Part shown: positions 35,838 to 46,600 of the stretch, one piece after another | Layout of the letters: each line of letters opens with the position of its first letter | How positions within the stretch are numbered: position 1 is the first letter of the stretch | Assembly (NCBI RefSeq): GCF_021347895.1 | Contig: NC_067122.1 | Coordinates: 39,924,082-39,988,081 of the forward strand | Direction: 5' to 3' | Source: Acanthochromis polyacanthus | Lineage: Eukaryota; Chordata; Actinopteri; Pomacentridae | DNA length: 64,000 nt | The notes under the pieces: model-generated | Told to the model about the DNA's origin: nothing | What the model saw: only the letters and a program-made list of their open reading frames with translations | The model's database searches: none | Position numbers and translations under genes: made by a program

Positions 35838-36320
35838 TAAAAAGTGCCACAGCCGACTTTATTGCCTCAGAAGACTTCGATCACTAGACATCTGCAGTAA
35901 GATGCTGCAGCTGTTTTATCAGTCTGTAGTAGCAAGTGTCCTGTTTTATGTTGCAGTCTGCTGGGGAGGCAGTATAAAACAGAAGGATGCAAGGCGTCTG
36001 AACAAACTGATTAAAAAAGCTGGCTCTGTGGTTGGAATCAGATTGAACACATTGGAGGATGAGGTGGAGAGACGGGCACTGAGCAAGATGGAGGCCATTC
36101 TGACCAACATGGATCATCCACTTCACATCTGCCTCAATGAACAACGAAACATCAGTGGACGGCTCCTATCCCTGTGCTGCAAGACCGAAAGATTTAGGAA
36201 ATCTTTCTTGCCATCAGCAGTCAGGCTATTCAATTCAAAATTAAACAGATGAGAACCCTGACAACTGAATTTCCCTTCGGGGATGAATAAAGTAACTCTG
36301 ATTCTGATTATGATTCTGAT
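35838..36320 (+). mobile_element. CR1/L2-superfamily LINE, 3' end
   Basis: The plus strand codes a LINE ORF2 C-terminus: LRRLRSLDICSKMLQLFYQS followed at 35902-36252 by VLFYVAVCWGGS, KKAGSVVG and FLPSAVRLFNSKLNR, then a stop. The tail is GGGGATGAATAAAG plus CTGATT repeats (36270-36320), the microsatellite-type end of this superfamily. RT and endonuclease are absent (5' truncation). Confidence 0.8.
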
Positions 36321-36321
36321 C

Positions 36322-36505
36322 ATATATTGTCTCTTCAAATTATTAAAATAATTGACTTTACTGCCATTATCTGCTTCTCTAACATATATTAGTGTGTGTG
36401 TGTTTACAATGTTTGCAAAATACCTGTCTACAGTCGAGCTTAATATCAGAATATTCTATTACCTATTATTATTATTATTATCTGTTATTCCCGCTATGAA
36501 TATTA
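36322..36505 (+). repeat. 184-bp direct repeat, left copy
   Basis: Near-identical to 44480-44660 apart from one missing ATT unit and a few substitutions. Begins ATATATTGTCTCTTCAAATT and ends CCGCTATGAATATTA. Confidence 0.9.
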
Positions 36506-36789
36506 AAATATGCCGAACCATTTGTCCTGTATCATAGCTACATGTATGATTTTTGCAGCAAAAAAATAAAAATAAAAAATGCGTGAAAATCAGTTTAATA
36601 TTCACAGTTAAGATGGATTAAATGCGCTGTCAAACAGCGCTGAGTGGAGCGGATGACCGGACCAAGATGGCCACCCCACCGCTCGTCAGCCCCAATAGGC
36701 AGTAGCGGTCGATGCGGCGTCTACTCTTTATTATGTCTATGGTGCTGAATGCTCTGGGAGCAAGTCTGCAGTAAAAACACCTTTGAAGG
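36506..36789. other. no gene identified
   Basis: Noncoding DNA including GACCGGACCAAGATGG and a GCGGCGTCTACTC motif, both probably parts of an unassigned interspersed repeat. Confidence 0.4.
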
Positions 36790-37763
36790 GGTCAAGGGTC
36801 ACTAAATCAAGGTTCAAAGGTTCAAGGGTTCACTTTATTGTCATATCATTCCACATTTGCACATGAAACAATAAGAAATTTGACCCTGGTCCCGGTTTCA
36901 GCCATCAAAAAACTATAAAAACACTCTCATAAAGACAATATAAATATAAAGAGACACACTAATATATACAAATCTGCAACATAGATATATGTGCAGTGAA
37001 CCAACAGTTTGTGCAATATTTAGTAGGTAAATGAATAAAGAGCCTAGTGCAGTAGTGCAGTGTGTGTATGAATGTGCGTGCCTGTTTGCATCTGAGCATG
37101 TATGTGTGCATGTGTATGTGCGTGTGTATGCATGTGTATATGCTTATGTGTGTATGTGGGGATGTGTGCATGCATGTGTATTTGCGGGGGAGAGGTGGTG
37201 ATGATATGAAAACAGAGTCTACAGAGACCAGGGGCCTATTTCACGAAGCAGGTTTAGGGAAAACTCTGAGTTTGTTAACCCTGAAATGAGGGAAACTCAG
37301 TTTTCCATTTCACGAAGCGAGGTAACTCTAACCAGGGAATGCGAGGTAACTCTAGCCTGTTTCACAAAGAGGGGTAACTTAAACTCTAGGTCAGTTACCG
37401 CAGTAACAGACTCTATGACTCTAACCTGCTCGCCAGCAGGTTTATCTGAGAAAACCTCGAGTTTCTCTTCGTCTCCACCCTCTTTCAGCCACACACGCTG
37501 TTTCATTTCCTCATTCATTCAGTCAGTAAGCGAGCGAGTTTTGGCGTAGAACAGCTTTTATTAACGATCCAGTGGATAAAGGAGCAGCATTACTGCACAG
37601 ATAATTAAATATTCGTCGGTAGATTGTTATCAGACCGAGCATAAACGTTCTCGCATTTCCCGACAATTATCGGTTTGAGCGGTACCGTTTCGTAATCGTT
37701 TCAAGTCCATAATCTACATAAACAACCTAATCCGTCCTTACATTTACATTACCAGCCGCAGTC

Positions 37764-38680
37764 ATGCTCTCACATCCAGCAGATATTGTGTGTTGCGCTG
37801 CGGTTCTTTGCAAATGGAAGTTTTTATATGATGTCGGAGATGCAGAGCACTACAGTAAGGCAACTGTATGCAGGACAGTCAGAAAAGTTTTCCTGGCTCT
37901 GAAACGACTTTTACTCGTCATTGTGCATGGGATTGCAGGTGAATGATGTAGAGATCTGTTAAATTCATTTTAAATCATATTCTGTTCATGACATTGTGCT
38001 GCAGCCTCAGACTGGGATTAGTCATTTTAATTTCTTTTAGGATTTCCCAGTGTGATTGGCTGCATACATGCACATACTTCCCCATCACAGCTCCCTCACA
38101 TCATGAATAGGAAGTCCATTCACAGCATAAATGTGCAGGTAGGCTACAGGTAGACTGACTACTGTTTCTAAATGTTAAAGACTGCATCATAGTTCAACAT
38201 CTGTCATTCTCTGCACTGTCCAGATCATATGTGATGCTGCATACATCATTTCTAATGTGGAGGCCAAGTGGTCTGGGTCTGTTCATGACTCCAGGATTTA
38301 TGGAGAGTCTAACCTGAGCAACAGACTGCAGCGTGGTCAGCAGCCTAAAGATTTTCACAATAGAATTCTCTTGTCTCCCTCCTTTAATATACTCTGATGT
38401 ATCCACAATACATTACAGGAGAGTTTGATGGCCTTCTGCTGGGTGACAGGGGTTACCATGCCAACCCAGGCTGATGAACTCATACCCTGACCCTGAACCA
38501 GGCGCCCAACAGAACTTCAACCGGACTCACTGCAGGACCAGAGCCCGGGTGGAGATGACCATAGGCCTGCTGAAAGCCCGTTTCCAGAGCCTACGTCTCC
38601 TCAGGGTGACCCCAGAGAGGGCCTGTGATATTACTGTGGCATGTGTTGTTCTTCATAATATTACTGTTAGAGGAGCGTAA
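37764..38680 (+). pseudogene. HARBI1-like Harbinger transposase, four exons, broken
   Basis: Exons by splice sites and protein pattern are 37764-37938, 38041-38138, 38224-38335 and 38419-38680. Readable blocks are FLYDVGDAEHYSKATVCRTV, GFPSVIGCI, SGSVHDSRIYGESNL, GLLLGDRGY and RVEMTIGLLKARFQSL...ACVVLHNI, the order of a DDE_Tnp_4 transposase. The first catalytic Asp is lost: the usual GCIDGTH reads GCIHAHT, a one-codon deletion plus Asp to His. A single-base deletion after GDRGY shifts the frame and creates stops. The Asp of HDSR, the Asp of GDRGY and the Glu of RVEMT remain. The family cuts and pastes DNA; this copy cannot. Confidence 0.85.
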
Positions 38681-39416
38681 CACTCTGCCCTACAAACTGA
38701 AGACCCAGATGATGAGCCCATCCACCTGCAGCTATCCAGGACAGCAGAGCAGTCAGAGACACCGTATGCAATAATCACTTTAGAGTTTAAGTCACCATCA
38801 TCACCACCACAGCAAATAAAGACATGATACACATTTCATTTGGTCTTCTTTATTTCCTACAAATAAAAGATAGTTCAGTTCATGTTCCAGTAGTTAACAT
38901 AATTCACCTGTGACCATCACCCACCTCTAACTTGTGCTCCAGTATTTCAATTTCCAGATCTGCCCTACTAATCTGTTTTTTGGATTTTTCTCAGCAAATG
39001 CTGTTTGTAAATCCGTTTTACTGATAACTGGGATTACATAGAAGACATTTAATTATACAGTTGCACATGAATTCCACAGAATGAACCTCTGGTGTTTCCT
39101 GAACATCCATGTCACTGTGTCAGTCTGTGCAGTGGAAGTTGAGGAACCATCCTGCTGCTGTCCAGCCATGCTCTGTTAAAAAGGATGAGAATGTGCAATA
39201 CTTCAGTGTAGGCTAAATGTCACACTCTATATTCCACCCAAAATCTGAATGAGAAGAGAACTATCCGTAACATACCTCTGTATGCCTTTCTGGATCCCCC
39301 TCTGTAAAGGCAGCAGACACAGTTTCATCCTCTTCATCCTAGATCAGTGACATGTTTCAGTACACTTAAACTACCATTTGGATCAATCTTTGGAGTGTTG
39401 ACTACTTACAATTACA

Positions 39417-39418
<2 letters not shown>

Positions 39419-39464
<46 letters not shown>
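39419..39464. repeat. (AT)n microsatellite
   Basis: About 22 AT units inside the Harbinger element. Confidence 0.95.
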
Positions 39465-39467
<3 letters not shown>

Positions 39468-40280
39468 TCCATGACATTTTATACCACCGTTTTACAGGCA
39501 TCTGCTTTCTTTCTGTTGGCTGAGCAGAAGTCTATGTTTACGTTTAAATAGGCTTAATTATTTAACAGGACATGATATGGATGCAGACATTTAGGCTATG
39601 TGTGGATAAAACAACTGCACAGTCAAACAGCCACTTAATATTTAGGCTACTTTACAATGTAAAACATGATCAACATGAAGTACCTCCATGAGATAATGCC
39701 TAGGTCTGACCTGTTTGAACAATGTTTTTATATTTCATCTTAAGCTGCTGCCCCGTCGGGATTTCCCCTAAATGAAATAACTTACTAGGCTGCCATTCAG
39801 ACAGTTATTCCCTGTAATATTATTACGATTACAAAGGACTCCATTTAAACTTATGCATTGATCCGGGCAGCAGTGTTCTCTACGCCGTCTCTGTCTCTTT
39901 TGCAGCTGCAGCGGTGTTGCACTTCTTTCTAAAAATGTGTTCAAACTCGCCATATGAGTGCGTTAAAAACTTCCAGTTCAAAAACGCAGCCTTTCGCTTC
40001 CCCGTTTCCATGGTGACTCGTCGAATCGGGGTTCCATTGATGCTGTCTTTTCAGAGTTGCGGTGCACGCGCGTAACTTCGGGTCAAACTACTCCGAGTTG
40101 ATTAACCCAACTCAAATCAGCCGTTGTGAAACCGAAAATTCAGAGTTTTCTATCTCAGAGTAGATCAACTCAGAGTTGTGGAAGAAACTCAGAGTTTGTA
40201 AAACCTGCTTCGTGAAATAGGCCCCTGTTCAGTAGCCTGACAGCTTCGGGGAAGAAGACTTCAAATGAAGGAGACATTTT

Positions 40281-41221
40281 GTGCAACATATCAAGTATCA
40301 TAAAAGTCATTCCCAGTGGAATTCAAGTCTGATATTGTGTGGGACTATTCAGAGCAGTCACATGAAGCACTGTATCTGTTTTCAAGGGTCTAGCCCCATG
40401 GGAACCCGCTTTTATCAGCAGTGAGGCCTACTAGCAGTGATGAAGCCTGAGGCCTTCAAACATGTAAAAAAATTCCTGCTTGGTCATTTTTGGGTCTAGT
40501 GACACCAAATTGGATACACTCCTACTAGACCACCCCCTGACCTTGCATATTTTTTTTCAGAGAGTTAGCTCAAAAGGGGTCCGAGCACGGCCCGGTTTCT
40601 CACTCGACGATTAACCCTTTAATGTCCAAATGCTTCAAAACGGGCTAAAAAGGTCAAAATCTCACACATTCCTTAACCAATTTGGACCAAACTGCACAGG
40701 TTCTATATATAGAGGCTAATGTGAACGCTCATTCACGTTTCAGACCTCCAGGGGCCCTGAAGTGCCTAACATTTGACTGAGTAGGTGTGTTCTCCATTCT
40801 CCAAATTTCAACATGGTACCATCTGGCTCCCTGTTGACTTAGGAGGCTGAAATTGTATATACCGACTCATCGGGGGACCTAGTACTTGTGGTTAAGATTT
40901 CGGCCCATTCGGGTAAAAAATTAGGGTGAGGGTCTAATTCCACTGGCAGAAGGCTCTCAGGGTTTAACAGTCTGACAAGACCTGATTTTCCAACAGGAAC
41001 ACTTGGTCAGATTTTTCTACTGGGACCCTGGGGCTGATCTTTTAGTACTAGGCTATATTTGGAGCTGAACTGTGGTGGTTTGGTGTCTCTATGACCTTCC
41101 TGTGACCCCTGGCGCAGGGTCAAAATGTCACATTTTTGGACATTGAAGCACCATAGATTAGTAATTTTTGCATCAAATGAGCTGAAACTTTTAGGGGTGA
41201 TTCAGATGATCGTGGAATATC
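40281..41221. other. noncoding interspersed repeat, no gene
   Basis: Noncoding sequence with phrases seen in fish repeats, such as GGGGTCCGAGCACGGCCC (40577), AATGTCCAAATGCTTC and TGAGCTGAAACTTTTAGGGG (41178). It ends near 41221, where the GC-richer reading frame region begins. Family not named. Confidence 0.5.
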
Positions 41222-41271
41222 CTTCCAGCCGCAGGTTTGGGAGGGGGGCCCATACGGTATGGAATCGAGTC

Positions 41272-43646
41272 CTACATGCGCCACTCAGAGAGGCCAAACA
41301 CCTTGGGCAACATGAATCTGGACTGTATATTGAGTGCCTGCAGCTGGGCTTGGGAGCAGTCCATCTCCCGGAGGAGCCTGCTCAACTCCTTGTAGCACAC
41401 AAAATCCCCATTCATCAACATCCTCACCCCGACAGGAAGGTGAGGATGTTGAGGGTCTTTTGGCATCCCAGGTTCTTGGGGAGTCGCGTCAGGCAGGCCT
41501 CCATCCAGGGCATCCTGTAATCGATGTATCTCTCCAGATTGCGGCAATAGGACAGGTTCCGCTGCTCTATTTCAAGAGCCACGTCCCCCGTCAGCGCACC
41601 TGCCAGGCCCGCAATGGAGGGCTTGCCGCTGCCATCCAAGTTCCAAGTGAGGATCTTCCTCTTCCTGACATCTCTGTACTTGATGGCTGGGAAGTATTTG
41701 AGCTGCAGGGTTGCAAAGCCCAGCTGCAGGCACTCTGCAACATCTTTCCCAGCACCCTCAACCAGCTGTCTTGCCCGCCAGAAGACAAAGGGTGTGGGAA
41801 AGGCGTCCCTGGTTGCCAGATCATGGCACAGAGCTGCCACTGTCATGGTCCCCTTCATGGGCCCGGGAGGAGGTTGGCCCACCTTCAGGTTGCCAAGCAC
41901 GAAGCTCCTGTTGGCTTTGTACAAGTCTTTGAAGAAGACGTGTACGAAGGCCTCACCCACCAGCACCAGCTCCGCTTGTAGGAGATCGCAGAGCGGCCAA
42001 ATGTGTTTGATCTTCTCCACTTGCAGGTTGTCCCTCATCCAGTTGGACAGTGGCAGAGAATTCGAGGACGCAGCAGCTGCCGAGTGAGGCGAGACACCGA
42101 TGAAGCCCCTCCAGTAGGTTAGGGACATCTGCCTGGTGGTGCTGGTGCCCAGTGCAGCACTGAGCTGGGTGTCACAGGGAGCCATCGGGTGGCCGTAGAA
42201 CACCTCTACAAGTGCCAGCTCAGTCTGATATGCCTTCCAGGAGGCATCAAAGCCCCCCTTGCCAGCATTCGACTGGAAGAGGTTTTCGAGCGTCTGGACA
42301 AAGTGGTTGAGGATGTTATGCAGGATTCCCATGATGTCTTCTTCCTTGAAGTAGAAGTTGTCTTCCTTCAGTTCGAAGGGGACGATCATGGGCTCTCTCC
42401 TGAGGAGACTGTAAAGTTGGTCGCACCTGAAAAATTTCTCTGGGTCCAGGACTGCAGGGACTCCCTCCGTCCCCCCAAACAAGGCCACCATCTCCAGGCA
42501 GAGGGCCATGGAACAGGGGACTTTGTCCACCAGGTCCCTCATGTGGTCAATGTAATTTGCCGCACTTCTCATCATGGCCTTGTTGTACTGCAGGTGTGAC
42601 AGTCCCGCAGTCACAATGGTGCCAGACACCGGGTGTTTGAATGGGGATCGGAGGTGCACGTGTGGGGAGTCGACATAGAGCTGCAAAAACTGGATCTTCC
42701 CCAGCACACACAACCTACGGAGGTCCGGAGCAAAGTCCAGAGGCATCCCATCCAGGTTTGACTGGAAGTTTGCAGCCTCGTGCATCCCAAACATGCTGAA
42801 GAGTTTCCCAGCCATCCCCGCCAGGTCCTGCAAGTCTGCCCTGGACCACAACAGCATGAACATGAGGTCCACCGGTGTGATGCTGCAGGCGACATGGACC
42901 GACATGGCCCTGACCGCCTCCACATCCACTATTTCCTTCACATTGACGCCTGGGCTTCTTTGGCTGAACCGCAACAGGGTAACGACCACATCAAAGTGGT
43001 AGTCCCCCGATGCCAGGCTCACAGCCTGGTCTAGCAGAGACAGGACGAAATGCTAGTCCTGATGGAGCACTTCTGCGTGCGCTAGGTCCGAAAAGACCGT
43101 CTTTTGCAGGGAAGGCCTGCGTTTTTCCTCCAAGGGGAGGCCCTTCAGCAGCTGCTTGAACTTGTCCACCACCCCGTTTAACACCTGGAGGATCCCGTCC
43201 TTTGCCCAGATGGGGTTATCGTACCTGGGGTCCGGGATTCGCGCTATGCGCTTGGGAACGCAGGTCAGGTTGATGTTGTAGCCACCGTCTATGGCTATGC
43301 AGACCCCCATCATCGCGCTCTGAAGCGCCTTTAATTGCGCCCTTTTTGTTCCCACTAACAGTAGGTGTTTTTTTAGGAGTGGGAAATGGGTCGACAGGTC
43401 TTTGTCCTGGAAGACAGGCAGCTTTAGATGGTGGATAGGCGCCCTGATCGCAGCCATGTTGTGCAGCTGCACAACTATCCCATCCACATCATACGAGAGG
43501 TTGAGGTCGCCTGCAGGGTCCTCCACGTTGGTGGACAAAAGGGCCAGACACTCTTCTTTGGCCAGGAAGTCGCCCACATGGGCAGACCTGGACCACATCC
43601 TGCTGAGCTCCTTTGCGTTCTCATAGGCCACAAACTGCCACTCCAT
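41272..43646 (-). pseudogene. large intronless reading frame, possibly viral (capsid-like); identity uncertain
   Basis: Minus strand. An ATG at 43646 in good context (ACAATGG, reading MEWQFV) opens a frame that runs to 41424 with one TAG at 43053-43055. Near 41430 the coding sense moves to another frame ending at 41272 (VRMLMNGDFVCYKEL...FGLSEWRM), so about 790 codons carry one stop and one frameshift. It has no intron, transposase, RT or zinc-finger pattern. It is visibly GC-richer than its flanks and has no signal peptide or clear membrane segment. It appears mostly helical with hydrophobic patches. Length and texture suggest a structural protein of a large DNA virus; the herpesvirus-like elements found in fish genomes are my first guess, unproven. 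A host retrogene is the alternative. It lies inside the 10.2-kb element, next to repeats. Confidence 0.45.
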
Positions 43647-44119
43647 TGTACAGGCAAAGTGTTATCACAGGAATGAATACACACTGGTGTAAAAGCACAG
43701 GAAAAACCAGAAGTTGGCTCTGCAGTGGAAAAGAGATGTGTCCTTATCGGCAGTCAGCTTCCAAATGAGCTTCTGCAGCAACGGAATTTATACCGTCTAA
43801 ATCGCTTATTTAAAAAAAGTTTCTCGCTTTTAAATTACTTCATATATAAACTATTCAGTGATGGTTTTCATTTTTAATCGTAAATATATTTTGATAGGAA
43901 TGTCATAGATGGATGGTTGAAGTGGCTCTGGATTCGTCTTGATGGGATCTATCCGAGGATATGTGAATGGTGCTTGTGTGACGTAGTAGGGCGGAGTTAT
44001 TCCCAAAAGAACCACTTTGAAATGAGTCTTTCGTCCGTATCTCGGGCTAGGAAGGTCGTAGAGACTCGGGGAAAAGACTGGCGTATTCAGAAGGGTCGAA
44101 TTATTGGAGGTGGCAAAGT
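43647..44119. other. no gene identified
   Basis: Upstream side of the large reading frame. No TATA box or other promoter element is clear. AT content rises toward 44119. Confidence 0.4.
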
Positions 44120-44161
44120 GATTAAAATACTGACTAATGAACACATATTTCTATATAAAAC

Positions 44162-44229
<68 letters not shown>

Positions 44230-44281
44230 TAATATCATTTTCTGACATATCTTTTTTAATATATATGTATGAATTATATTG

Positions 44282-44350
<69 letters not shown>

Positions 44351-44456
44351 ATGTTGATACTCCATCTATGATTTATATGTATTCATTTTCTCTGATATAT
44401 AACTTCTATCTATTGTTTTATATAAAAATATGTGTTCATTAGTGAGTATTTTGTTT
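44120..44456. repeat. TA-rich inverted repeat with (TA)n and (GT)n core
   Basis: ACTAATGAACACATATTTCT (about 44130) recurs inverted at about 44425-44445, so the arms (about 40 bp each) can pair. Between them lie (TA)n at 44163-44225 and (AT)n(GT)n at 44282-44346. It is probably a small AT-rich MITE expanded by microsatellites. Confidence 0.7.
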
Positions 44457-44479
44457 ATATATGTATATATGGCGTAATA

Positions 44480-44660
44480 ATATATTGTCTCTTCAAATTA
44501 TTAAAATAATTGACTTTGCTGCCATTATCTGCTTCTCTAACATATATTAGTGTGTGTGTGTTTACAGTGTTTGCAAAATACCTGTCTACAGTCGAGCTTA
44601 ATATCAGAATATTCTATTACCTATTATTATTATTATCTATTATTTCCGCTATGAATATTA
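44480..44660 (+). repeat. 184-bp direct repeat, right copy
   Basis: Partner of 36322-36505; same orientation, about 8.1 kb apart, both inside the 10.2-kb element. Confidence 0.9.
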
Positions 44661-45020
44661 CTATGTTCAGCAACCCATTGATTTACACCTGCATTTTGTG
44701 CTTCATGGTGCTAGGTGTGCTGTTTGCATGTTGGACATTGTTTTACACAGACACCACCGAAGAAGAAAGGTGCCGAAGTGCTGCACTTTTTTTTTTAATA
44801 TTAAATTGAAACAGGAGTCTGTCCACATGAATGTCCAATGGGTTAGGGGTTCTCCATGAGTTTGATATCTTCAATCATGTTAAAAAGTTTTACAGCAGTC
44901 CGTTTTTTCATATGTTTCAGTGATGAGAAGAATAGAGACATTTCTTTATGAAACATATTAAAAATAGGTTTACATTTCAGAAATCTGCATTTGTGTATGA
45001 AAAATGTCCCTAATATTATA
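44661..45020. other. no gene identified
   Basis: Unassigned DNA between the direct repeat and the tRNA-like segment. Confidence 0.4.
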
Positions 45021-45113
45021 ATACAGCGGACCAGAATTGAACCCGGGCCGCTGCGTCGGAGACCAGCTCCTGTACATGAGTCTCCTACTTAACCCGCTGA
45101 GCTATATGGGCAT
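45021..45113 (-). other. tRNA-derived sequence (pseudo-tRNA or SINE head)
   Basis: The minus strand reads ATATAGCTCAGCGGGTTAAG (A-box-like) and CCCGGGTTCAATTCTGG (B-box-like). The middle is enlarged, with a GGAGAC/GTCTCC stem. The acceptor ends do not pair, so it is not a working tRNA. It could be the head of a tRNA-derived SINE whose body I do not recognise. Confidence 0.5.
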
Positions 45114-45320
45114 CGGACACTCAGTAGACAAAATTATTTAATAAATAATGACCCTTCAGTCAAACGGCTGAATGATGTTTACACAAATTTTGGCCTGAAG
45201 CCACATCTAATTGCTGACCCCTGCATTACATTATAAATATGGGACGATGTAATGCAAAATATAGCGTTGGATTCGCAACGCTTTTCCATTGAAAAGATAA
45301 TATACCCATTCAAAATGTCC

Positions 45321-45608
45321 TAACCCTCTTAAATCTGACCGAGGAGAAATATGACACATGAGGAATATTTGATTAATTAAACGTTCTATTCGGGTGTGAT
45401 TAAGATTCAGATATGAAAATAAAATCAAACCCGTAGTTGCAGTAGTTTTAAATACGTTCTGAGTGGCACGAAATATCCTCCGCTTGAAATACATTGGTTT
45501 GAATTTCGTTGTGTGCACCACGAAAAACATGACAAAATCGTGTTGGTGCACACGAAACCATCGATTAATTTACGTGACAGTTTCACGAATCCTTGTGAGA
45601 CCGGGTTG
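45321..45608 (-). repeat. right long terminal inverted repeat of the 10.2-kb element
   Basis: Inverted partner of 35427-35715. Includes CACCACGAAAAACATGAC and CGTGACAGTTTCACGAATCC, shared with the foldback at 20510-21137. Confidence 0.85.
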
Positions 45609-45615
45609 GACGATG

Positions 45616-46600
45616 CTGGGACAAGCTCTGAATAAGACGACAGATGGTGTCCTGGGGTATCTCCTCCCAGAACTGGACCAGGGCATCGCTGAGCTCCTGG
45701 ACAGTCTGAGGAGCAACCTGATGATGTCAGATGGAACAAAACATAATGTTCCAAAGGTGTTCTATTGGATTCAGGTCAGGTGAGTGTGGGGGCCAGCTAA
45801 TGGTATCAGTTCCTTCATCCTCCAGGAACTGCACGAGTTCTCTTACCACATAAGACTGGGTATTGTCATGCACCAGAAGGAATCCAGGACCACTGCACCA
45901 ATGTAGGGTCTGACAATGGGTCCAAGGATTTCATCCTGATACCTAATGGCAATCAGAATGCCATTGTCCAGCCTGTAGAGGTCTGTGCGTCCCTCCATGG
46001 ATATGCCTCCCCACACCATCACTGACTCACCACCAAACCGGTCATGCTGAACAATGTTACAGGCAGCATAACGTTCTCCACGGCTTCTCCGGACCCTTTC
46101 ATGCCTGTCACATGCGCTCAGGGTGAACCTGCTCTAATCTGTGAAAAGCACAGGGCACCAGTGGTGGACTTGCAAATTTCTGTGTTCTATGGCAAATGCC
46201 AGCCGAGATCCACGGTGCCAGTCAGCGAGCACAGTGGGCACTAGAGGATGCTGGGCCCTCAGACCACTCTCATTACATCTCTTTCTGATTGTTTGATCAG
46301 AGACATTCACACCAGTGGTCTGCTGGAGGTCATTTTGTAGAGCTTTTGCAGTGCTCATCCTGTTCCTCCTTGTACAAAGGAGCAGATACCTGTCCTGCTG
46401 ATCGGTTGAGGACCTTCGACAGCCCTGTCAAGCTCTCCCAGACTAACTGTCTGTCTCCTGGAATCTCCTCCATGCGCTTGAGAATGTGCTGGGAGACACA
46501 GCAAACCTTCTAGCAATGGCACGCATTGATGTGCCATCCTGGAGGAGTTGGACTGTCTGTGGAACCTCTGTAGGGTCCAGGTGTCACCTCATGCTACCAC
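45616..46600 (-). pseudogene. Tc1/mariner transposase, N-terminal and central parts, broken
   Basis: The minus strand carries a Tc1-type transposase. At 46358-46134 it reads [20 protein letters not shown] and [14 protein letters not shown], the second helix-turn-helix region, and ends FTD with a stop where the D-E-S-R-F box should continue. Further down (46060-45800) VMVWGGISMEGRTDLYRLDN is readable, then the frame meets the 10.2-kb insertion. Several frame changes make it inactive. The family joins TA sites using a DDE/D triad; here the first Asp is present but followed by a stop. Confidence 0.8.

Larger units (their letters stand above)
37231..40225 (+). mobile_element. PIF/Harbinger DNA transposon
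   Basis: Inverted ends GGGGCCTATTTCACGAAGCA (37231) and TGCTTCGTGAAATAGGCCCC (to 40225) are perfect over at least 20 bp. The element is 3.0 kb and sits inside an L2 tail. It contains a HARBI1-type transposase on the plus strand and an (AT)n tract. The usual 3-bp target duplication is not visible. The partner Myb-like gene was not convincingly found, although minus-strand exon-like pieces near 39060-39170 and 39880-39955 could be remnants. Confidence 0.85.
36790..40280 (-). mobile_element. L2-type LINE 3' tail, interrupted by Harbinger
   Basis: The tail at 36790-37229 is a close relative of 54690-55105 (ACTTTATTGTCATATCATTC, then CATTTGCACATGAAACAATA, then a TGTGTG-rich tract). After the Harbinger element about 55 bases of the same LINE resume at 40226 (AGTAGCCTGACAGCTTCGG). 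Only 3' UTR and the final codons are present. Confidence 0.85.
35427..45608. mobile_element. 10.2-kb element with ~288-bp inverted ends, foldback family
   Basis: The left end CAACCCGGTCTCAC at 35427 and right end GTGAGACCGGGTTG at 45595-45608 start inverted repeats of about 288 bp. GACGATG is duplicated at 35420-35426 and 45609-45615 (7 bp). Ends and arm sequence (GGATTCGTGAAACTGTCACG, CACCACGAAAAACATGAC) match the 628-bp foldback at 20510. The cargo is LINE pieces, a Harbinger element, a large intronless reading frame, tRNA-like DNA and microsatellites. No transposase of its own was recognised, so movement would depend on another copy. Confidence 0.85.

Noticed and set aside
35659..35850. 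VCVCVC and similar dipeptide-repeat open frames
   Set aside because: Translations of the (CA)n microsatellite; not genes.
37231..40225. 3-bp target duplication for Harbinger
   Set aside because: Flanking bases (ACC/GTT or CCA/TGT) do not match, so I make no TSD claim.
41334..42599. Plus-strand frames of 130-215 codons opposite the large minus-strand frame
   Set aside because: Shadows of the minus-strand coding region caused by its composition; they do not continue across its whole length.
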